From the NCBI RefSeq assembly GCF_000969835.1, contig NZ_KQ033913.1:1441716-1505715 (forward strand): a DNA stretch of 64,000 nt, given 5' to 3'. Under the pieces are notes generated by a model. It had not been told where the DNA came from and ran no database searches. It saw only the letters and a list, made by a program, of their open reading frames with translations. This DNA is from Parabacteroides goldsteinii DSM 19448 = WAL 12034. GTDB taxonomy: Bacteria; Bacteroidota; Bacteroidia; Bacteroidales; Tannerellaceae. Positions 8,870 through 18,114 of the stretch are shown here, in pieces (positions within the stretch are counted from its first letter, which is position 1; the number at the start of each line of letters is the position of its first letter). Both the position numbers and the translations under genes were made by a program.

Positions 8870-10111
8870 ATGAATAATTCTTACATATCTCCTTTTGCAA
8901 AACCCGTTTATGTGATGTTGAAACCGGTAGGTTCGGTTTGTAACCTGGCCTGCGAGTACTGTTATTACCTGGAAAAAGGGAAATTGTATCCGGAAGTAAA
9001 GAATCACATCATGAGCGAGCAACTGCTGGAAAAATTCATCAAAGATTATCTGGAATGCCAGACAATGCCTCAGGTACTCTTCACCTGGCACGGCGGCGAA
9101 ACACTGATGCGTCCGATAAGTTTCTACAAAAAAGCACTCGAACTTCAACAGAAATACGGCCGTGGAAGGCAGATAGACAACTGTATCCAGACAAACGGGA
9201 CGTTGCTGACAGACGACTGGTGCCGTTTCTTCAAAGAAAACAACTTTCTGGTTGGAATATCAATCGACGGTCCGCAGGAATTTCACGACGAATACCGCCG
9301 GAACCGCCAGGGCCTTCCCTCCTTCTACAAAGTGATGAAGGGAATCGAGTTGCTGAAAAAACATCAGGTAGAATACAATGCGATGGCAGTCGTAAACGAT
9401 TACAATGTCGATTATCCGCTTGATTTTTATAACTTTTTCAAAGAAATAGATTGTCATTATATCCAGTTCGCCCCTATCGTGGAACGGTTGGGACAACACA
9501 CGGACGGGACAACGCTGACTTCGCCGGAACAACAGGACGCCCATATAAAATTGGCCCCCTTCTCCGTCGATTCCGAAAAATGGGGTGATTTCCTTTGTGC
9601 CATCTTTGATGAATGGCTGAAAAAAGATGTGGGAAATTACTATATCCAGTTATTCGATGCCACACTGGCAAACTGGGTCGGAGAACAGCCGGGCGTATGT
9701 ACCCTGGCCCGGACATGCGGACATGCCGGCGTGATGGAATTCAATGGCGACCTTTATGCGTGCGACCACTTTGTATTCCCCGAATACAAACTGGGCAACA
9801 TCTACACGCAGACATTAACAGAAATGATGTACAGCCAGAACCAGTTAAAGTTCGGAGCTGATAAATACGACAAGTTGCCGGTGCAATGCAAAGAATGTGA
9901 ATTTCTCTTTGCCTGCAATGGAGAATGTCCCAAAAACCGCTTCCTGCATACAGCCAGCGGCGAACCGGGATTAAACTATTTGTGCAAGGGCTACAAAAAA
10001 TATTTCAGGCACGTAGCGCCCTATATGGATTTTATGAAAAAAGAATTATTGACCCAGCGTCCGCCCGCAAACGTGATGCAATGGGCAAAAGAGAACAGAG
10101 AGATTTTATAA
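8870..10111 (+). CDS. chuR: Anaerobic sulfatase-maturating enzyme (radical SAM/SPASM)
   Basis: Converts an active-site Cys or Ser of sulfatases to formylglycine, which is needed for use of sulfated glycans and mucin. The radical-SAM cluster motif is C24-x3-C28-x2-C31 (CNLACEYCYY). Later motifs include TWHGGETLMRP, QTNGTLL and the SPASM-domain cysteines (CTLARTCGHAGVMEFNGDLYACDHF; CKECEFLFACNGECPKNR) that hold two auxiliary 4Fe-4S clusters. The sequence matches Bacteroides ChuR (BT_0238), as I recall it, along its full length of 413 residues. It is followed after 6 nt by tldD and then tldE, so the three are one transcription unit. No sulfatase gene is in this window, so it must act in trans. 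Confidence 0.93.
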   Translation: MNNSYISPFAKPVYVMLKPVGSVCNLACEYCYYLEKGKLYPEVKNHIMSEQLLEKFIKDYLECQTMPQVLFTWHGGETLMRPISFYKKALELQQKYGRGRQIDNCIQTNGTLLTDDWCRFFKENNFLVGISIDGPQEFHDEYRRNRQGLPSFYKVMKGIELLKKHQVEYNAMAVVNDYNVDYPLDFYNFFKEIDCHYIQFAPIVERLGQHTDGTTLTSPEQQDAHIKLAPFSVDSEKWGDFLCAIFDEWLKKDVGNYYIQLFDATLANWVGEQPGVCTLARTCGHAGVMEFNGDLYACDHFVFPEYKLGNIYTQTLTEMMYSQNQLKFGADKYDKLPVQCKECEFLFACNGECPKNRFLHTASGEPGLNYLCKGYKKYFRHVAPYMDFMKKELLTQRPPANVMQWAKENREIL

Positions 10112-10117
10112 AACAAT

Positions 10118-11650
10118 ATGAAATACAACAGACGTGATTTTATTAAAACAGGAGGTATGGTTATGCTTGGTTCACTGGCAGTTCCTTCTTTTTTAGAAGG
10201 TTGTGCCGGTAGTACTGCTGATAAAGCTGCCGGTATCTCGTTTGCGTTAAACCATTTCGGTTTAAGCGAAAGCGATATGAAAAAAGTGCTGAACGCAGCA
10301 CTGGAAAAAGGAGGAGATTATGCAGACCTCTTCTTCGAACATTCTTACCGTAACAACATCGGTTTACAAGACGGTGCGGTAAACCGCGCCTCTTCAAACA
10401 TAGATTTCGGAATGGGCGTACGCGTCCTGTCCGGAGACCAGACAGGTTATGCCTACGTTGAAAATATCTCGCTCGACGAGATGCTGACAGCCGCTCGTAC
10501 GGCTGCTCGTATCGCTAACGGTGCTGCCGGAAAAGGACCGGCCAAACTGACTGAAGAACCGATTATCAATAATTATTATGGTGTACAAACACCTTGGGAC
10601 GAGATTGCCGTCAACCAGAAAACGCCTTACCTGCAAAAACTGAACGACCAGATTTTTGCACTCGACAAACGCGTCCATAAGGTAATGGCTTCTCTCGGAG
10701 ATACAACGTCGCACATCTTTTTCTGTAATTCAGAAGGACAAACATATTACGATTATCGTCCAATGGTAACTCTGGGCGCCGTCTGCATCATGGAAGACAA
10801 CGGTAAGATTGAAAACTCTTACGCTTCCCGCGCATTCCGTATGGGCGCCGAGTTCCTGACCGACGAAATCATAGCCGAAGTAGCAAAAGAGGCGGTAGAA
10901 AAAACGTCAATCCTCTTCCAGGCCGTGAAACCCAAAGGCGGCGAAATGCCTGTCGTGATGGGGGCCGGTGGTTCAGGTATCCTGTTGCACGAAGCCATCG
11001 GACATGCGTTTGAAGCCGACTTCAACCGCAAGAACACGTCCATTTTCTCCGACCAGCTGAATAAGAAAGTCTGCAACGAACACATCAATGTGGTTGACGA
11101 CGGTACAATCCCGTTCAACCGTGGTTCCGTGAATATCGACGACGAAGGTGTGGAAGGACAAAAGACATATATCGTGAAAGAAGGTATCCTGACGAGTTAT
11201 CTGCACGACCGCATCAGTGCGAAACATTATGGTATCCCTTCTACAGGCAATGGACGTCGAGAGTCGTTCCGCCAGATGCCTATCCCCCGTATGCGTGCCA
11301 CTTATATGGAGGCTGGAAACGTGACGGAAGAAGAGATGATTTCAACTGTAAAGAAAGGTATCTATGCCTCCAGCTTTACCAACGGGCAGGTACAGATCGG
11401 TGCAGGCGACTTTACATTCTTTGTAAAAGACGGCTATCTGATTGAAGACGGAAAACTGACACAGCCGATCAAAGATATCAACATCATCGGTAACGGTCCG
11501 AAAGCCTTAGCCGACATCACCATGGTGGGCAACAATTATAAGATGGATAACGGCACATGGACATGCGGCAAAGACGGACAATCCTGTCCGGTAACTTGCG
11601 GTATGCCATCTGCTCTGGTTAGTAAACTTACTGTAGGAGGAGAAAATTGA
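10118..11650 (+). CDS. tldD: TldD-family metalloprotease with Tat/lipoprotein-like N-terminus
   Basis: Zinc metallopeptidase subunit of the TldD/TldE pair. The protease motif is H291-E292-AIG-H295. The N-terminus is unusual: NRRDFIKTGG fits a twin-arginine motif, a hydrophobic stretch follows, and FLEGC resembles a lipobox, so the protein may be exported. Classical TldD is cytosolic. The C-terminal part (GNNYKMDNGTWTCGKDGQSC) is typical of Bacteroidota TldD. Length is 510, against about 480 for E. coli TldD, the excess being the N-terminal signal. It is coupled to tldE with a 1-nt gap. The substrate is unknown; in E. coli the pair trims microcin B17 leader and degrades CcdA. Confidence 0.92.
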   Translation: MKYNRRDFIKTGGMVMLGSLAVPSFLEGCAGSTADKAAGISFALNHFGLSESDMKKVLNAALEKGGDYADLFFEHSYRNNIGLQDGAVNRASSNIDFGMGVRVLSGDQTGYAYVENISLDEMLTAARTAARIANGAAGKGPAKLTEEPIINNYYGVQTPWDEIAVNQKTPYLQKLNDQIFALDKRVHKVMASLGDTTSHIFFCNSEGQTYYDYRPMVTLGAVCIMEDNGKIENSYASRAFRMGAEFLTDEIIAEVAKEAVEKTSILFQAVKPKGGEMPVVMGAGGSGILLHEAIGHAFEADFNRKNTSIFSDQLNKKVCNEHINVVDDGTIPFNRGSVNIDDEGVEGQKTYIVKEGILTSYLHDRISAKHYGIPSTGNGRRESFRQMPIPRMRATYMEAGNVTEEEMISTVKKGIYASSFTNGQVQIGAGDFTFFVKDGYLIEDGKLTQPIKDINIIGNGPKALADITMVGNNYKMDNGTWTCGKDGQSCPVTCGMPSALVSKLTVGGEN

Positions 11651-11651
11651 T

Positions 11652-12971
11652 ATGATAACTAACGATAATAAGAAACTGGCCCAGTGGGCCATGGAGTTCG
11701 CATTAAAGAACGGTTGCCAGTCCTCACGGGTAACGCTGTATAATGGTTCCAGCAGTTCATTCGAAATCCGGGACATGAAGATTGACCGCTTACAGCAGGC
11801 TTCTGAAAACAGTCTGGTTATCCATCTGTTTGTCGATGGCCGTTACGGTTCTTTCTCCACCAACCGCCTGGATAAAAAGGAACTGGAAAAATTTATCCGC
11901 AACGGAATCGATTCAACCCGTTACCTGGCAGAAGACAAGGCCCGTACATTACCTGACGCTTCCTTGTACTACAAAGGAGACGGTGCTGACCTGCAACTGA
12001 TTGACCCTAAATTCGACTCCATACAGCCGGACGAAAAAGTATCGCTGGCCATGAAGACCTGCGAAGAAATGATGGGAAAAGACGACCGTATTATTTCTGC
12101 CAACTCTTCTTACAGCGATGAGAAAGACTTTAAATATATGGTTGCCAGCAATGGTTTCGAAGGTGAAGCCTGCGGTTCTTCTTTCAGCCTGGTTGCCAGC
12201 GTCAGTATCCGTGGCGAAGGCGATGCCCGTCCCGAATCTTACTGGTACGATTCTTCCTTGTATTTCGATACGATGATTAAGGAAGGATTGGGTACAAAGG
12301 CATTGGAACGTGTTTTCCGCAAGCTGGGACAAAAGAAAGTGGCTTCCGGCAAATATCGCATGATTGTCGACAATATGAATTCCGGCCGTTTGCTATCTCC
12401 TGTTATCGATGCTTTATACGGTTCTTCTATCCAGCAGAAAAACTCTTTCTTATTGGATAAGCTCGACCAGAAAGTATTGGGAGACAAACTAACCCTCATA
12501 GACGAGCCGCATCTTATCAAAGCATCCGGCGCCCGTTATTTCGATGGTGAAGGTGTTGCCACCAAGCGGATGCCCGTATTCGAAAACGGAGTACTGAAGA
12601 CCTATTATATCGATACCTATTCTGCCAACAAGATGGAAGTGAAGCCGACTATTGCCTCCCCCTCCATCCTGACCATGCAGATGGGCGACAAAAATACGGA
12701 CAGCCTTATCGCTTCAGTAGATAAAGGTATTCTCGTTACAGGTTTCAACGGAGGTAACTGCAACAGTACAACCGGCGATTTCTCGTATGGCGTGGAAGGC
12801 TTCCTTATCGAAAAAGGGAAATTGACCCAGCCGATTTCAGAAATGAATGCAACCGGAAACATGATTGCTTTATGGAATAATCTGACAGAAGTAGGAAACG
12901 ACCCTCGTCTGTTCTCCAGCTGGCGTATTCCGTCATTACTTTTCGACGGCGTTGATTTCAGCGGGTTATAA
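11652..12971 (+). CDS. pmbA: TldE/PmbA-family subunit
   Basis: Non-catalytic partner of TldD that forms the wall of the peptidase chamber. It has the TldD/PmbA fold and lacks the HExxxH motif (the equivalent region reads NSGRLLSPVIDALYGSSIQ). It has no signal peptide, in contrast with the Tat-like N-terminus of the upstream TldD. The C-terminus has the family's SPSILTMQMG and GFNGGNCNSTTGDFSYGVEGF. Length 439 is normal. It is the last gene of the operon and is followed by a bidirectional terminator. Confidence 0.92.
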   Translation: MITNDNKKLAQWAMEFALKNGCQSSRVTLYNGSSSSFEIRDMKIDRLQQASENSLVIHLFVDGRYGSFSTNRLDKKELEKFIRNGIDSTRYLAEDKARTLPDASLYYKGDGADLQLIDPKFDSIQPDEKVSLAMKTCEEMMGKDDRIISANSSYSDEKDFKYMVASNGFEGEACGSSFSLVASVSIRGEGDARPESYWYDSSLYFDTMIKEGLGTKALERVFRKLGQKKVASGKYRMIVDNMNSGRLLSPVIDALYGSSIQQKNSFLLDKLDQKVLGDKLTLIDEPHLIKASGARYFDGEGVATKRMPVFENGVLKTYYIDTYSANKMEVKPTIASPSILTMQMGDKNTDSLIASVDKGILVTGFNGGNCNSTTGDFSYGVEGFLIEKGKLTQPISEMNATGNMIALWNNLTEVGNDPRLFSSWRIPSLLFDGVDFSGL

Positions 12972-12983
12972 TACTTATTCAGA

Positions 12984-13044
12984 AAAAGGATATTGCAAAA
13001 GCAGCTGACACCGCAACTGTCAAACACTTATGCAATATCCTTTT
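12984..13044. terminator. Bidirectional terminator between tldE and the haemolysin III-like gene
   Basis: Fourteen-base perfect arms (AAAAGGATATTGCA at 12984-12997 and its complement at 13031-13044), with an inner TGACA/TGTCA stem, lie between two convergent genes. T- and A-rich edges are on both sides. Confidence 0.8.
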
Positions 13045-13047
13045 CTT

Positions 13048-13707
13048 TTATCTTATCAATAAATAAATCGAAATAAAATGGCAGACGCTACCGCCTAGAA
13101 CGAAGAAATGCCACATCGGATGCATATATTTATATGTATCGAAAAAATAAAAAACGCATCCTACCGTATAGAACAATCCTCCGCCAATCAGCCAGTACAA
13201 CACATCCATTGAATCCGTCCGCTGAAAGACATCAACCAAAGGCTTGAAAGCGATAATAACCACCCATCCCATTGCCAGATAACAAGTAGTTTTCAGATGA
13301 TCGGTCTTTTTCATCTTCCTGAAACTGAGAAAAACGCCGATAACGGCAGCAATCCATACAATTGCAAATAATAACCATCCCCAGTAACCTTCCTGCCGGA
13401 GCGCTACCAAAGTAAAAGGCGTATAAGTACCTGCAATATGTAGATAAATAGCACTATGGTCAAAACGACGCAGTAATCTCTTCTGCCGCGCATGGGACGA
13501 AGCATGATAAAATGTAGAGGTGACATACGAAAGCGTCATGCTAAGCGCATAAACCACCGAACTGCCCACTGCCCAGGGATTTCCATTACGGATAGAAGCT
13601 ATCAGTAATAAAACGATAGCAACTATCCCGAAAATCATTCCTGCACCGTGCGTCAGCACATTGGCTACTTCTTCACCATAAGTTTGTCTTTGTTTGGTCC
13701 TGACCAT
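13048..13707 (-). CDS. Haemolysin III family membrane protein (YqfA/PAQR-like)
   Basis: Seven-helix membrane protein of the HlyIII/adiponectin-receptor superfamily. It shows the family start RQTYGEEVANVLTHGAG and the conserved metal-site pieces: STFYHASSH, FDHSAIYLHIAGTYTPF and a C-terminal HPMWHFFVLGGSVCHF, giving Ser/His/Asp and two late His residues. Length 219 is typical. It follows the HMA protein by 6 nt and CopA, so it belongs to a metal-linked operon here. The family's activity in bacteria is poorly defined; a hydrolase role is suggested by eukaryotic relatives. Confidence 0.9.
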   Translation of the reverse strand: MVRTKQRQTYGEEVANVLTHGAGMIFGIVAIVLLLIASIRNGNPWAVGSSVVYALSMTLSYVTSTFYHASSHARQKRLLRRFDHSAIYLHIAGTYTPFTLVALRQEGYWGWLLFAIVWIAAVIGVFLSFRKMKKTDHLKTTCYLAMGWVVIIAFKPLVDVFQRTDSMDVLYWLIGGGLFYTVGCVFYFFDTYKYMHPMWHFFVLGGSVCHFISIYLLIR

Positions 13708-13713
13708 CGCAGG

Positions 13714-13920
13714 TTACAATTGTTCAGCCTTAAAGCCGGCATCTGTTACTGCTGCAATTATTTTATCAGCAGGAACATCCGCTGTTACTTCCAAAACCTT
13801 ATCCGGCGATTTCAGGTTGACAGACCATTCATCTTCCTTCACCAACTTATTCAGTTTAGCACCGATAGCAGCCACGCAGCCGCCGCATTTTGCGTTTGTT
13901 TTAAATTTCATTGTTGCCAT
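13714..13920 (-). CDS. Heavy-metal-associated (HMA) copper chaperone-like protein
   Basis: Single 68-residue HMA domain with ferredoxin-like fold. The metal-binding motif is C12-G-G-C15 (NAKCGGCVAAIG). It probably carries Cu(I) to the CopA ATPase encoded 19 nt upstream. The order copA, then chaperone, then haemolysin III-like gene on one strand supports a shared promoter. The domain is complete (beta-alpha-beta-beta-alpha-beta), ending AAVTDAGFKAEQL. Confidence 0.9.
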   Translation of the reverse strand: MATMKFKTNAKCGGCVAAIGAKLNKLVKEDEWSVNLKSPDKVLEVTADVPADKIIAAVTDAGFKAEQL

Positions 13921-13939
13921 AATCTTTTTGTTTATACTA

Positions 13940-16150
13940 TTACTTCATAAATTTCAGTCTCAAGCTGTTAAGCACCACAGAAACGGAACTGAAAGCCATC
14001 GCCGCACTTGCCAGCATCGGATTCAATAACAACCCGTTTACCGGGAACAAAACGCCGGCCGCCAAAGGTATTCCTATCAGGTTGTAAATAAAGGCCCAAA
14101 ACAGATTCTGATGAATCAGCCGCACCGTTCGTTTCGACAATTTGATTGCTTCCGGTAACAATAACAAATCAGATGTTATCAATGTCACCATCGCTACATC
14201 CATCGCAATATCCGTCCCTTTTCCCATCGCAATGCTCACATCGGCACGAGCCAGTGCCTGCGAGTCGTTTATACCGTCGCCTACCATAGCAACTTTCTTT
14301 CCTGACTTTTGAAGAGCCATGATATATTCTTCCTTATCATCAGGCATCACTTCGGCCTTAAAATATTTTATACCTAAAGTATCAGCCACTCTTTCCGCCG
14401 TCTTCACACCGTCGCCTGTCAACAAATGCACTTCTATTCCCATATCCGTCAGGGTCTTTACAGCCGCAGCCGATGTCGGTTTGATGCGGTCTGAAATAGC
14501 CAGTACAGCCAGCAAACGGTTACCTTCGCCATAATAAACGACGCTTATTCCGTTGTCCTGCCATTTACGTATCTGCTTCATAGTGTCATCCGGTATCTCC
14601 GAACCGAATACCTCCAACAATCCGTGGCTTCCAACCCAGTAAGTAACACCGTTGACTTCCATCCGGATTCCCCGGCCGGTAAGGCTTTCAAAATTACCGG
14701 CTTCACACGTAGAGGCTCCCGAATCTTCCAGCCAACGGATAATGGCAGACGCCAGCGGATGCTCCGATTTCAATTCCGCAGTATAGAGAATATCCAGATA
14801 ACAGACATTCGATTCTGTCAACCAGCAGGAATCCACGACAACCGGAATCCCTTCCGTCAATGTCCCCGTCTTATCCAGTACAATCGTATCGACTTTACAA
14901 AGAGTCTCCAACGCATAAGCATCTTTTATCAGGATATGCCGTTCGGCTCCTTTTCCCATCCCGACCATCAGTGCCGTCGGAGTTGCCAACCCTAGGGCAC
15001 ACGGACAGGCAATCACCAATACTGAAACAGCTGAAAGAAGGGCATAAGAGAAATAATCCCCGCCGCCAATCACCATCCAGCAGATAAACGTTACGATAGA
15101 CAGGAGAACGACTACCGGAACAAATATACCGCTTATTTTGTCAACTATACGTTGCACGGGCGCTTTACTTCCCTGGGCAGCCTGCACCATCTTGACGATT
15201 TGCGCCAGAACTGTTTCATTCCCGACTCCGGTCGCCTCCATCGTAAAAGCACCTTTTTGGTTGATTGTTCCGGCCAATACCCGGTCGCCGGCAACTTTCT
15301 CCACAGGAATCGGTTCCCCGCTCAGCATGCTTTCATCTACGGAAGAAGAGCCTTGCAGCAAAGTTCCGTCCACCGGTATTTTCTCACCGGGACGAACACT
15401 TACAATATTTCCCCTTTTCAAAGAAGAGATAGGAACTTCCTCCTCTTTTCCGTCAGTTACAAGACGGGCCGTTTTAGGCTGTAATCCCATCAGGCTTTTA
15501 ATAGCAGAAGAGGTACTGTTCTTCGCCCTCTCCTCCATCAACTTGCCCAACAGCACAAAGGCGATAATCACCCCCGAGGCTTCATAATACACATGCGGCT
15601 CCAATCCCTTTTCAATCCAGAACTGCGGATAAACCGTATTGAAGAAACTGAATATAAAAGCAATGGAAGTACTGAGGGCCACCAAAGTATCCATATTGGC
15701 ACTCTTTTGCAGCGCATGGCGCACACCGTTCACATAAAACGACCGCCCGAACAGAACCATAATAGCCAATGCCAGCACCATCATTATCCAGTTAGCGTAG
15801 GGCATGTGCATAAACACCATCCCCAATAAAGCCAAAGGCACTGATAATATCCACGCTCCGATTGTATTCCGCTTCAGTTTCTTATAATGTTTACGCGCCA
15901 TCTCTTCCTGTACGGCCAGCGGATCTTCGGCCTCAACCACCAAATCATATCCGGCAGCCTGTACGGCTTCCTGCATTTTCTGTAAACTGATTACCGAAGG
16001 ATGGTATGTAACCGATAATGTATTCGCTGCAAAATTAACAGATGCCTCTTCTACTCCGGGAAGTGCTTTGACGGTACCCTCCACGTTATTGGCACAAACC
16101 GCACAACTCATCTCAAGGACGGGCAGTACCTTACTTTCTACATCTTTCAT
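13940..16150 (-). CDS. copA: Copper-translocating P1B-type ATPase
   Basis: Pumps Cu(I) out of the cytoplasm using ATP. One N-terminal HMA domain has C16-A-V-C19. The transmembrane metal site is [10 protein letters not shown]. The phosphorylation site is DKTGTLTEG, followed by the P1B HP motif (SEHPLASAI), the nucleotide domain and [11 protein letters not shown]. Length 736 is normal for a single-HMA CopA. It is the first gene of a three-gene metal operon with a good promoter at 16186-16215. The CPC and late Asn/Met-Ser helices support copper rather than zinc or cadmium. Confidence 0.95.
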   Translation of the reverse strand: MKDVESKVLPVLEMSCAVCANNVEGTVKALPGVEEASVNFAANTLSVTYHPSVISLQKMQEAVQAAGYDLVVEAEDPLAVQEEMARKHYKKLKRNTIGAWILSVPLALLGMVFMHMPYANWIMMVLALAIMVLFGRSFYVNGVRHALQKSANMDTLVALSTSIAFIFSFFNTVYPQFWIEKGLEPHVYYEASGVIIAFVLLGKLMEERAKNSTSSAIKSLMGLQPKTARLVTDGKEEEVPISSLKRGNIVSVRPGEKIPVDGTLLQGSSSVDESMLSGEPIPVEKVAGDRVLAGTINQKGAFTMEATGVGNETVLAQIVKMVQAAQGSKAPVQRIVDKISGIFVPVVVLLSIVTFICWMVIGGGDYFSYALLSAVSVLVIACPCALGLATPTALMVGMGKGAERHILIKDAYALETLCKVDTIVLDKTGTLTEGIPVVVDSCWLTESNVCYLDILYTAELKSEHPLASAIIRWLEDSGASTCEAGNFESLTGRGIRMEVNGVTYWVGSHGLLEVFGSEIPDDTMKQIRKWQDNGISVVYYGEGNRLLAVLAISDRIKPTSAAAVKTLTDMGIEVHLLTGDGVKTAERVADTLGIKYFKAEVMPDDKEEYIMALQKSGKKVAMVGDGINDSQALARADVSIAMGKGTDIAMDVAMVTLITSDLLLLPEAIKLSKRTVRLIHQNLFWAFIYNLIGIPLAAGVLFPVNGLLLNPMLASAAMAFSSVSVVLNSLRLKFMK

Positions 16151-16185
16151 TATTATGTTTATTTTATACCGATTCTATTGTAGAA

Positions 16186-16215
16186 CAAAGATACGAATAA
16201 ATCAGTTGCAACAAA
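16186..16215 (-). promoter_or_regulatory. Promoter of the copA operon
   Basis: On the minus strand TTTG (16212-16215), 18 nt, then TATCTTTG (16186-16193), 36 nt before the copA ATG. This fits the Bacteroidota consensus. Confidence 0.7.
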
Positions 16216-16272
16216 GTTGCGGAATTTCATTACGCTCATTAAGATATGTACGAATTTAATAGTTTTATTTGG

Positions 16273-16280
16273 TATATTTG
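16273..16280 (+). promoter_or_regulatory. -7 box for the yhcH-like gene
   Basis: TATATTTG lies 75 nt before the ATG at 16356. Confidence 0.6.
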
Positions 16281-16355
16281 TCCTATTATTTAACAATCGA
16301 ATACCCGACCTTTGTCAGACGAATTAACGAATGAATTTATAAAACGAATACAGTT

Positions 16356-16808
16356 ATGATACTTGACTCCTTGAATAACACAGAAAAGGTTGAATGCTTG
16401 CACCCTTTGTTTAAAAAAGCTTTTGATTATGTAAAAGCTACTGACTTCTCCAAAATGGAAGACGGCAAATACGAATTGGACGGCGCCCGCCTGTTTGTCA
16501 GCGTAGCCAGTTTATCCGGCAAAGATAAAAACGATGCAGCAATCGAAACGCATAAGAAATATATCGACATCCAGCTTCCCCTTCTAGGTGTTGAAAAAAT
16601 CGGTTGGAAACCGGGATGCGAATTGCAGGAAGTTTCCGTGCCTTATAACGAAGAGAAAGACATCGCTTTCTTCGTTGACCGCCCGACTGCCTATACAAAA
16701 ATCTATCCCGGGCAGTTCGCCATCTATTTTCCGGAAGACGGCCATGCACCCGGTATCGGAGAAGGAAATATCCGCAAAGTGATTGTTAAAGTACAAGTCG
16801 AAGAATAA
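16356..16808 (+). CDS. YhcH/YjgK/YiaL family protein (DUF386)
   Basis: Cupin-like protein of 150 residues, full length for the family. Typical segments are present: MEDGKYELDGARLFVSV, ETHKKYIDIQLPLLGVEKIGW and GQFAIYFPEDGHAPGIG, the latter carrying the His/Glu/Asp metal-binding cupin residues. Family members are found with sialic acid and sugar-acid catabolism (E. coli NanQ is an anomerase), so an anomerase-type role is possible. Here it stands alone with its own promoter and terminator, so the pathway is not shown by context. Confidence 0.92.
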   Translation: MILDSLNNTEKVECLHPLFKKAFDYVKATDFSKMEDGKYELDGARLFVSVASLSGKDKNDAAIETHKKYIDIQLPLLGVEKIGWKPGCELQEVSVPYNEEKDIAFFVDRPTAYTKIYPGQFAIYFPEDGHAPGIGEGNIRKVIVKVQVEE

Positions 16809-16827
16809 TTGCCTGATACAACAAAGG

Positions 16828-16880
16828 CCGGTATCTTCTTTAAAACAAGAAAGTAACATTCTTATAAGGAAATACCGGCT
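16828..16880 (+). terminator. Terminator after the yhcH-like gene
   Basis: GCCGGTAT (16828-16835) pairs with ATACCGGC (16873-16880), with further AAGA/TCTT pairing inside, followed by a T-rich tract (ttctttattc). It starts 20 nt after the stop. Confidence 0.65.
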
Positions 16881-17050
16881 TCTTTATTCTCTCTACATTT
16901 CAGAAAAGTATTTATCGCCAAAGCAAATTAAGATTATCCAATCCCTTTACAAGAAATTAAGCCTGCCATCAATAATTTAATCTGTAACGATTAATTGCAG
17001 CAAACAAACAAATCTTTTGTTTTATATGTTCTATTTTTTCTCTCATAACA

Positions 17051-17078
17051 TTTGTGTTTCAAATATTATCTATATTTG
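17051..17078 (+). promoter_or_regulatory. Promoter of the AraC gene at 17101
   Basis: TTTG (17051-17054) and TATATTTG (17071-17078) lie 22 nt before the ATG. The 16-nt spacer is shorter than the usual 19. Confidence 0.55.
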
Positions 17079-17100
17079 ATTTCAAAATAAATCTCACAGC

Positions 17101-17982
17101 ATGGATGAGCAAATAATCTGTCTTGATTCTCCCACTGATTTTATGGTTGGCAAATATGTTTCTGCTGACGAACTTAAACACCTTATGAATGTTCCCTGTA
17201 AGATTAAAGCAGGTGTCTTCATTCTTTGCATGGAAGGGTATGTCTGCTCGACCATCAATCTGGCAGAATACAAAACAACCAAGTCCAACATAATTACACT
17301 AACTCCCAACAGTTATATTCAGGTACATGAAATGTCTGATGACATTCTAATCTATTTTGCAGCTTTTTCTTCTGATTTTATGAGTTATGCAAATTTCTTA
17401 AGAAGTACAATGAGTTGTTTATCTATTATTTACAGACATCCGGTTATTCCTATCTCTCAAAAAATATCGAATCTGATTGCCAGCTTTTATGAGCTTTTAT
17501 ATCAGTACGCCGTTTATCCCAATATATCGAACAACAAGGAAATGATAAAAGCGATTTTCACAATGTGCAGTCAGGGAATTATAGAATTATACGATAGTAA
17601 CCACTTTTTAGAGAAACAGGAACTCAACCGCTATACAGAGATTTATCAGGATTTTATAAATCTCGCCCTACAATATTATACAACAGAACGTAATGTTACA
17701 TTCTATGCAGACCGTTTAGGGTTGACACTCTCCTATTTCTCCACCTGCATAAAAAAAGCTATCGGGCAAACTCCCCTTGAAGTACTGACACAAATAATAA
17801 TCATAGACGCCAAAGTACAACTGAAAGGAACAAACCAGGAAATTAAAAACATAGCAATGGAGTTAGGTTTCACCAATTTATCATTCTTCAATAAATTTTT
17901 TCGCCATCATGTAGGAATAACACCTCAGGAATATAGAGGAAAACTATATACATATTCCAATTATCAAAAAGATATTGATTAA
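17101..17982 (+). CDS. AraC-family transcriptional regulator
   Basis: 293 residues. The N-terminal about 180 residues are a cupin-like sensing region without recognised ligand motifs (CKIKAGVFILCMEGYVCSTINL). The C-terminal about 100 residues are a double helix-turn-helix: first HTH VTFYADRLGLTLSYFSTCIKKAIG, second HTH EIKNIAMELGFTNLSFFNKFFRHHVGITPQEYR. Both recognition helices are intact. The gene is 132 nt upstream of a hybrid histidine kinase on the same strand, with an AT-rich gap, so co-regulation is possible but not shown. The target is unknown. The AraC at 26139 has the same architecture. Confidence 0.9.
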   Translation: MDEQIICLDSPTDFMVGKYVSADELKHLMNVPCKIKAGVFILCMEGYVCSTINLAEYKTTKSNIITLTPNSYIQVHEMSDDILIYFAAFSSDFMSYANFLRSTMSCLSIIYRHPVIPISQKISNLIASFYELLYQYAVYPNISNNKEMIKAIFTMCSQGIIELYDSNHFLEKQELNRYTEIYQDFINLALQYYTTERNVTFYADRLGLTLSYFSTCIKKAIGQTPLEVLTQIIIIDAKVQLKGTNQEIKNIAMELGFTNLSFFNKFFRHHVGITPQEYRGKLYTYSNYQKDID

Positions 17983-18114
17983 TATGATTTCTTTTTATAA
18001 GAATAAAAAACAGAACATATTATCCCAAAAATATATCACGCATATTCACTCCGATAGCCTTTACTTTGTAAAGCTATACAAATCATAATTTATTGGTGCT
18101 AAAATAAAGACATT

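Noticed and set aside
8870..12971. RiPP biosynthesis cluster (radical SAM/SPASM with TldD/TldE)
   Set aside because: The radical SAM protein matches sulfatase maturases along its length and no precursor peptide gene is seen nearby.
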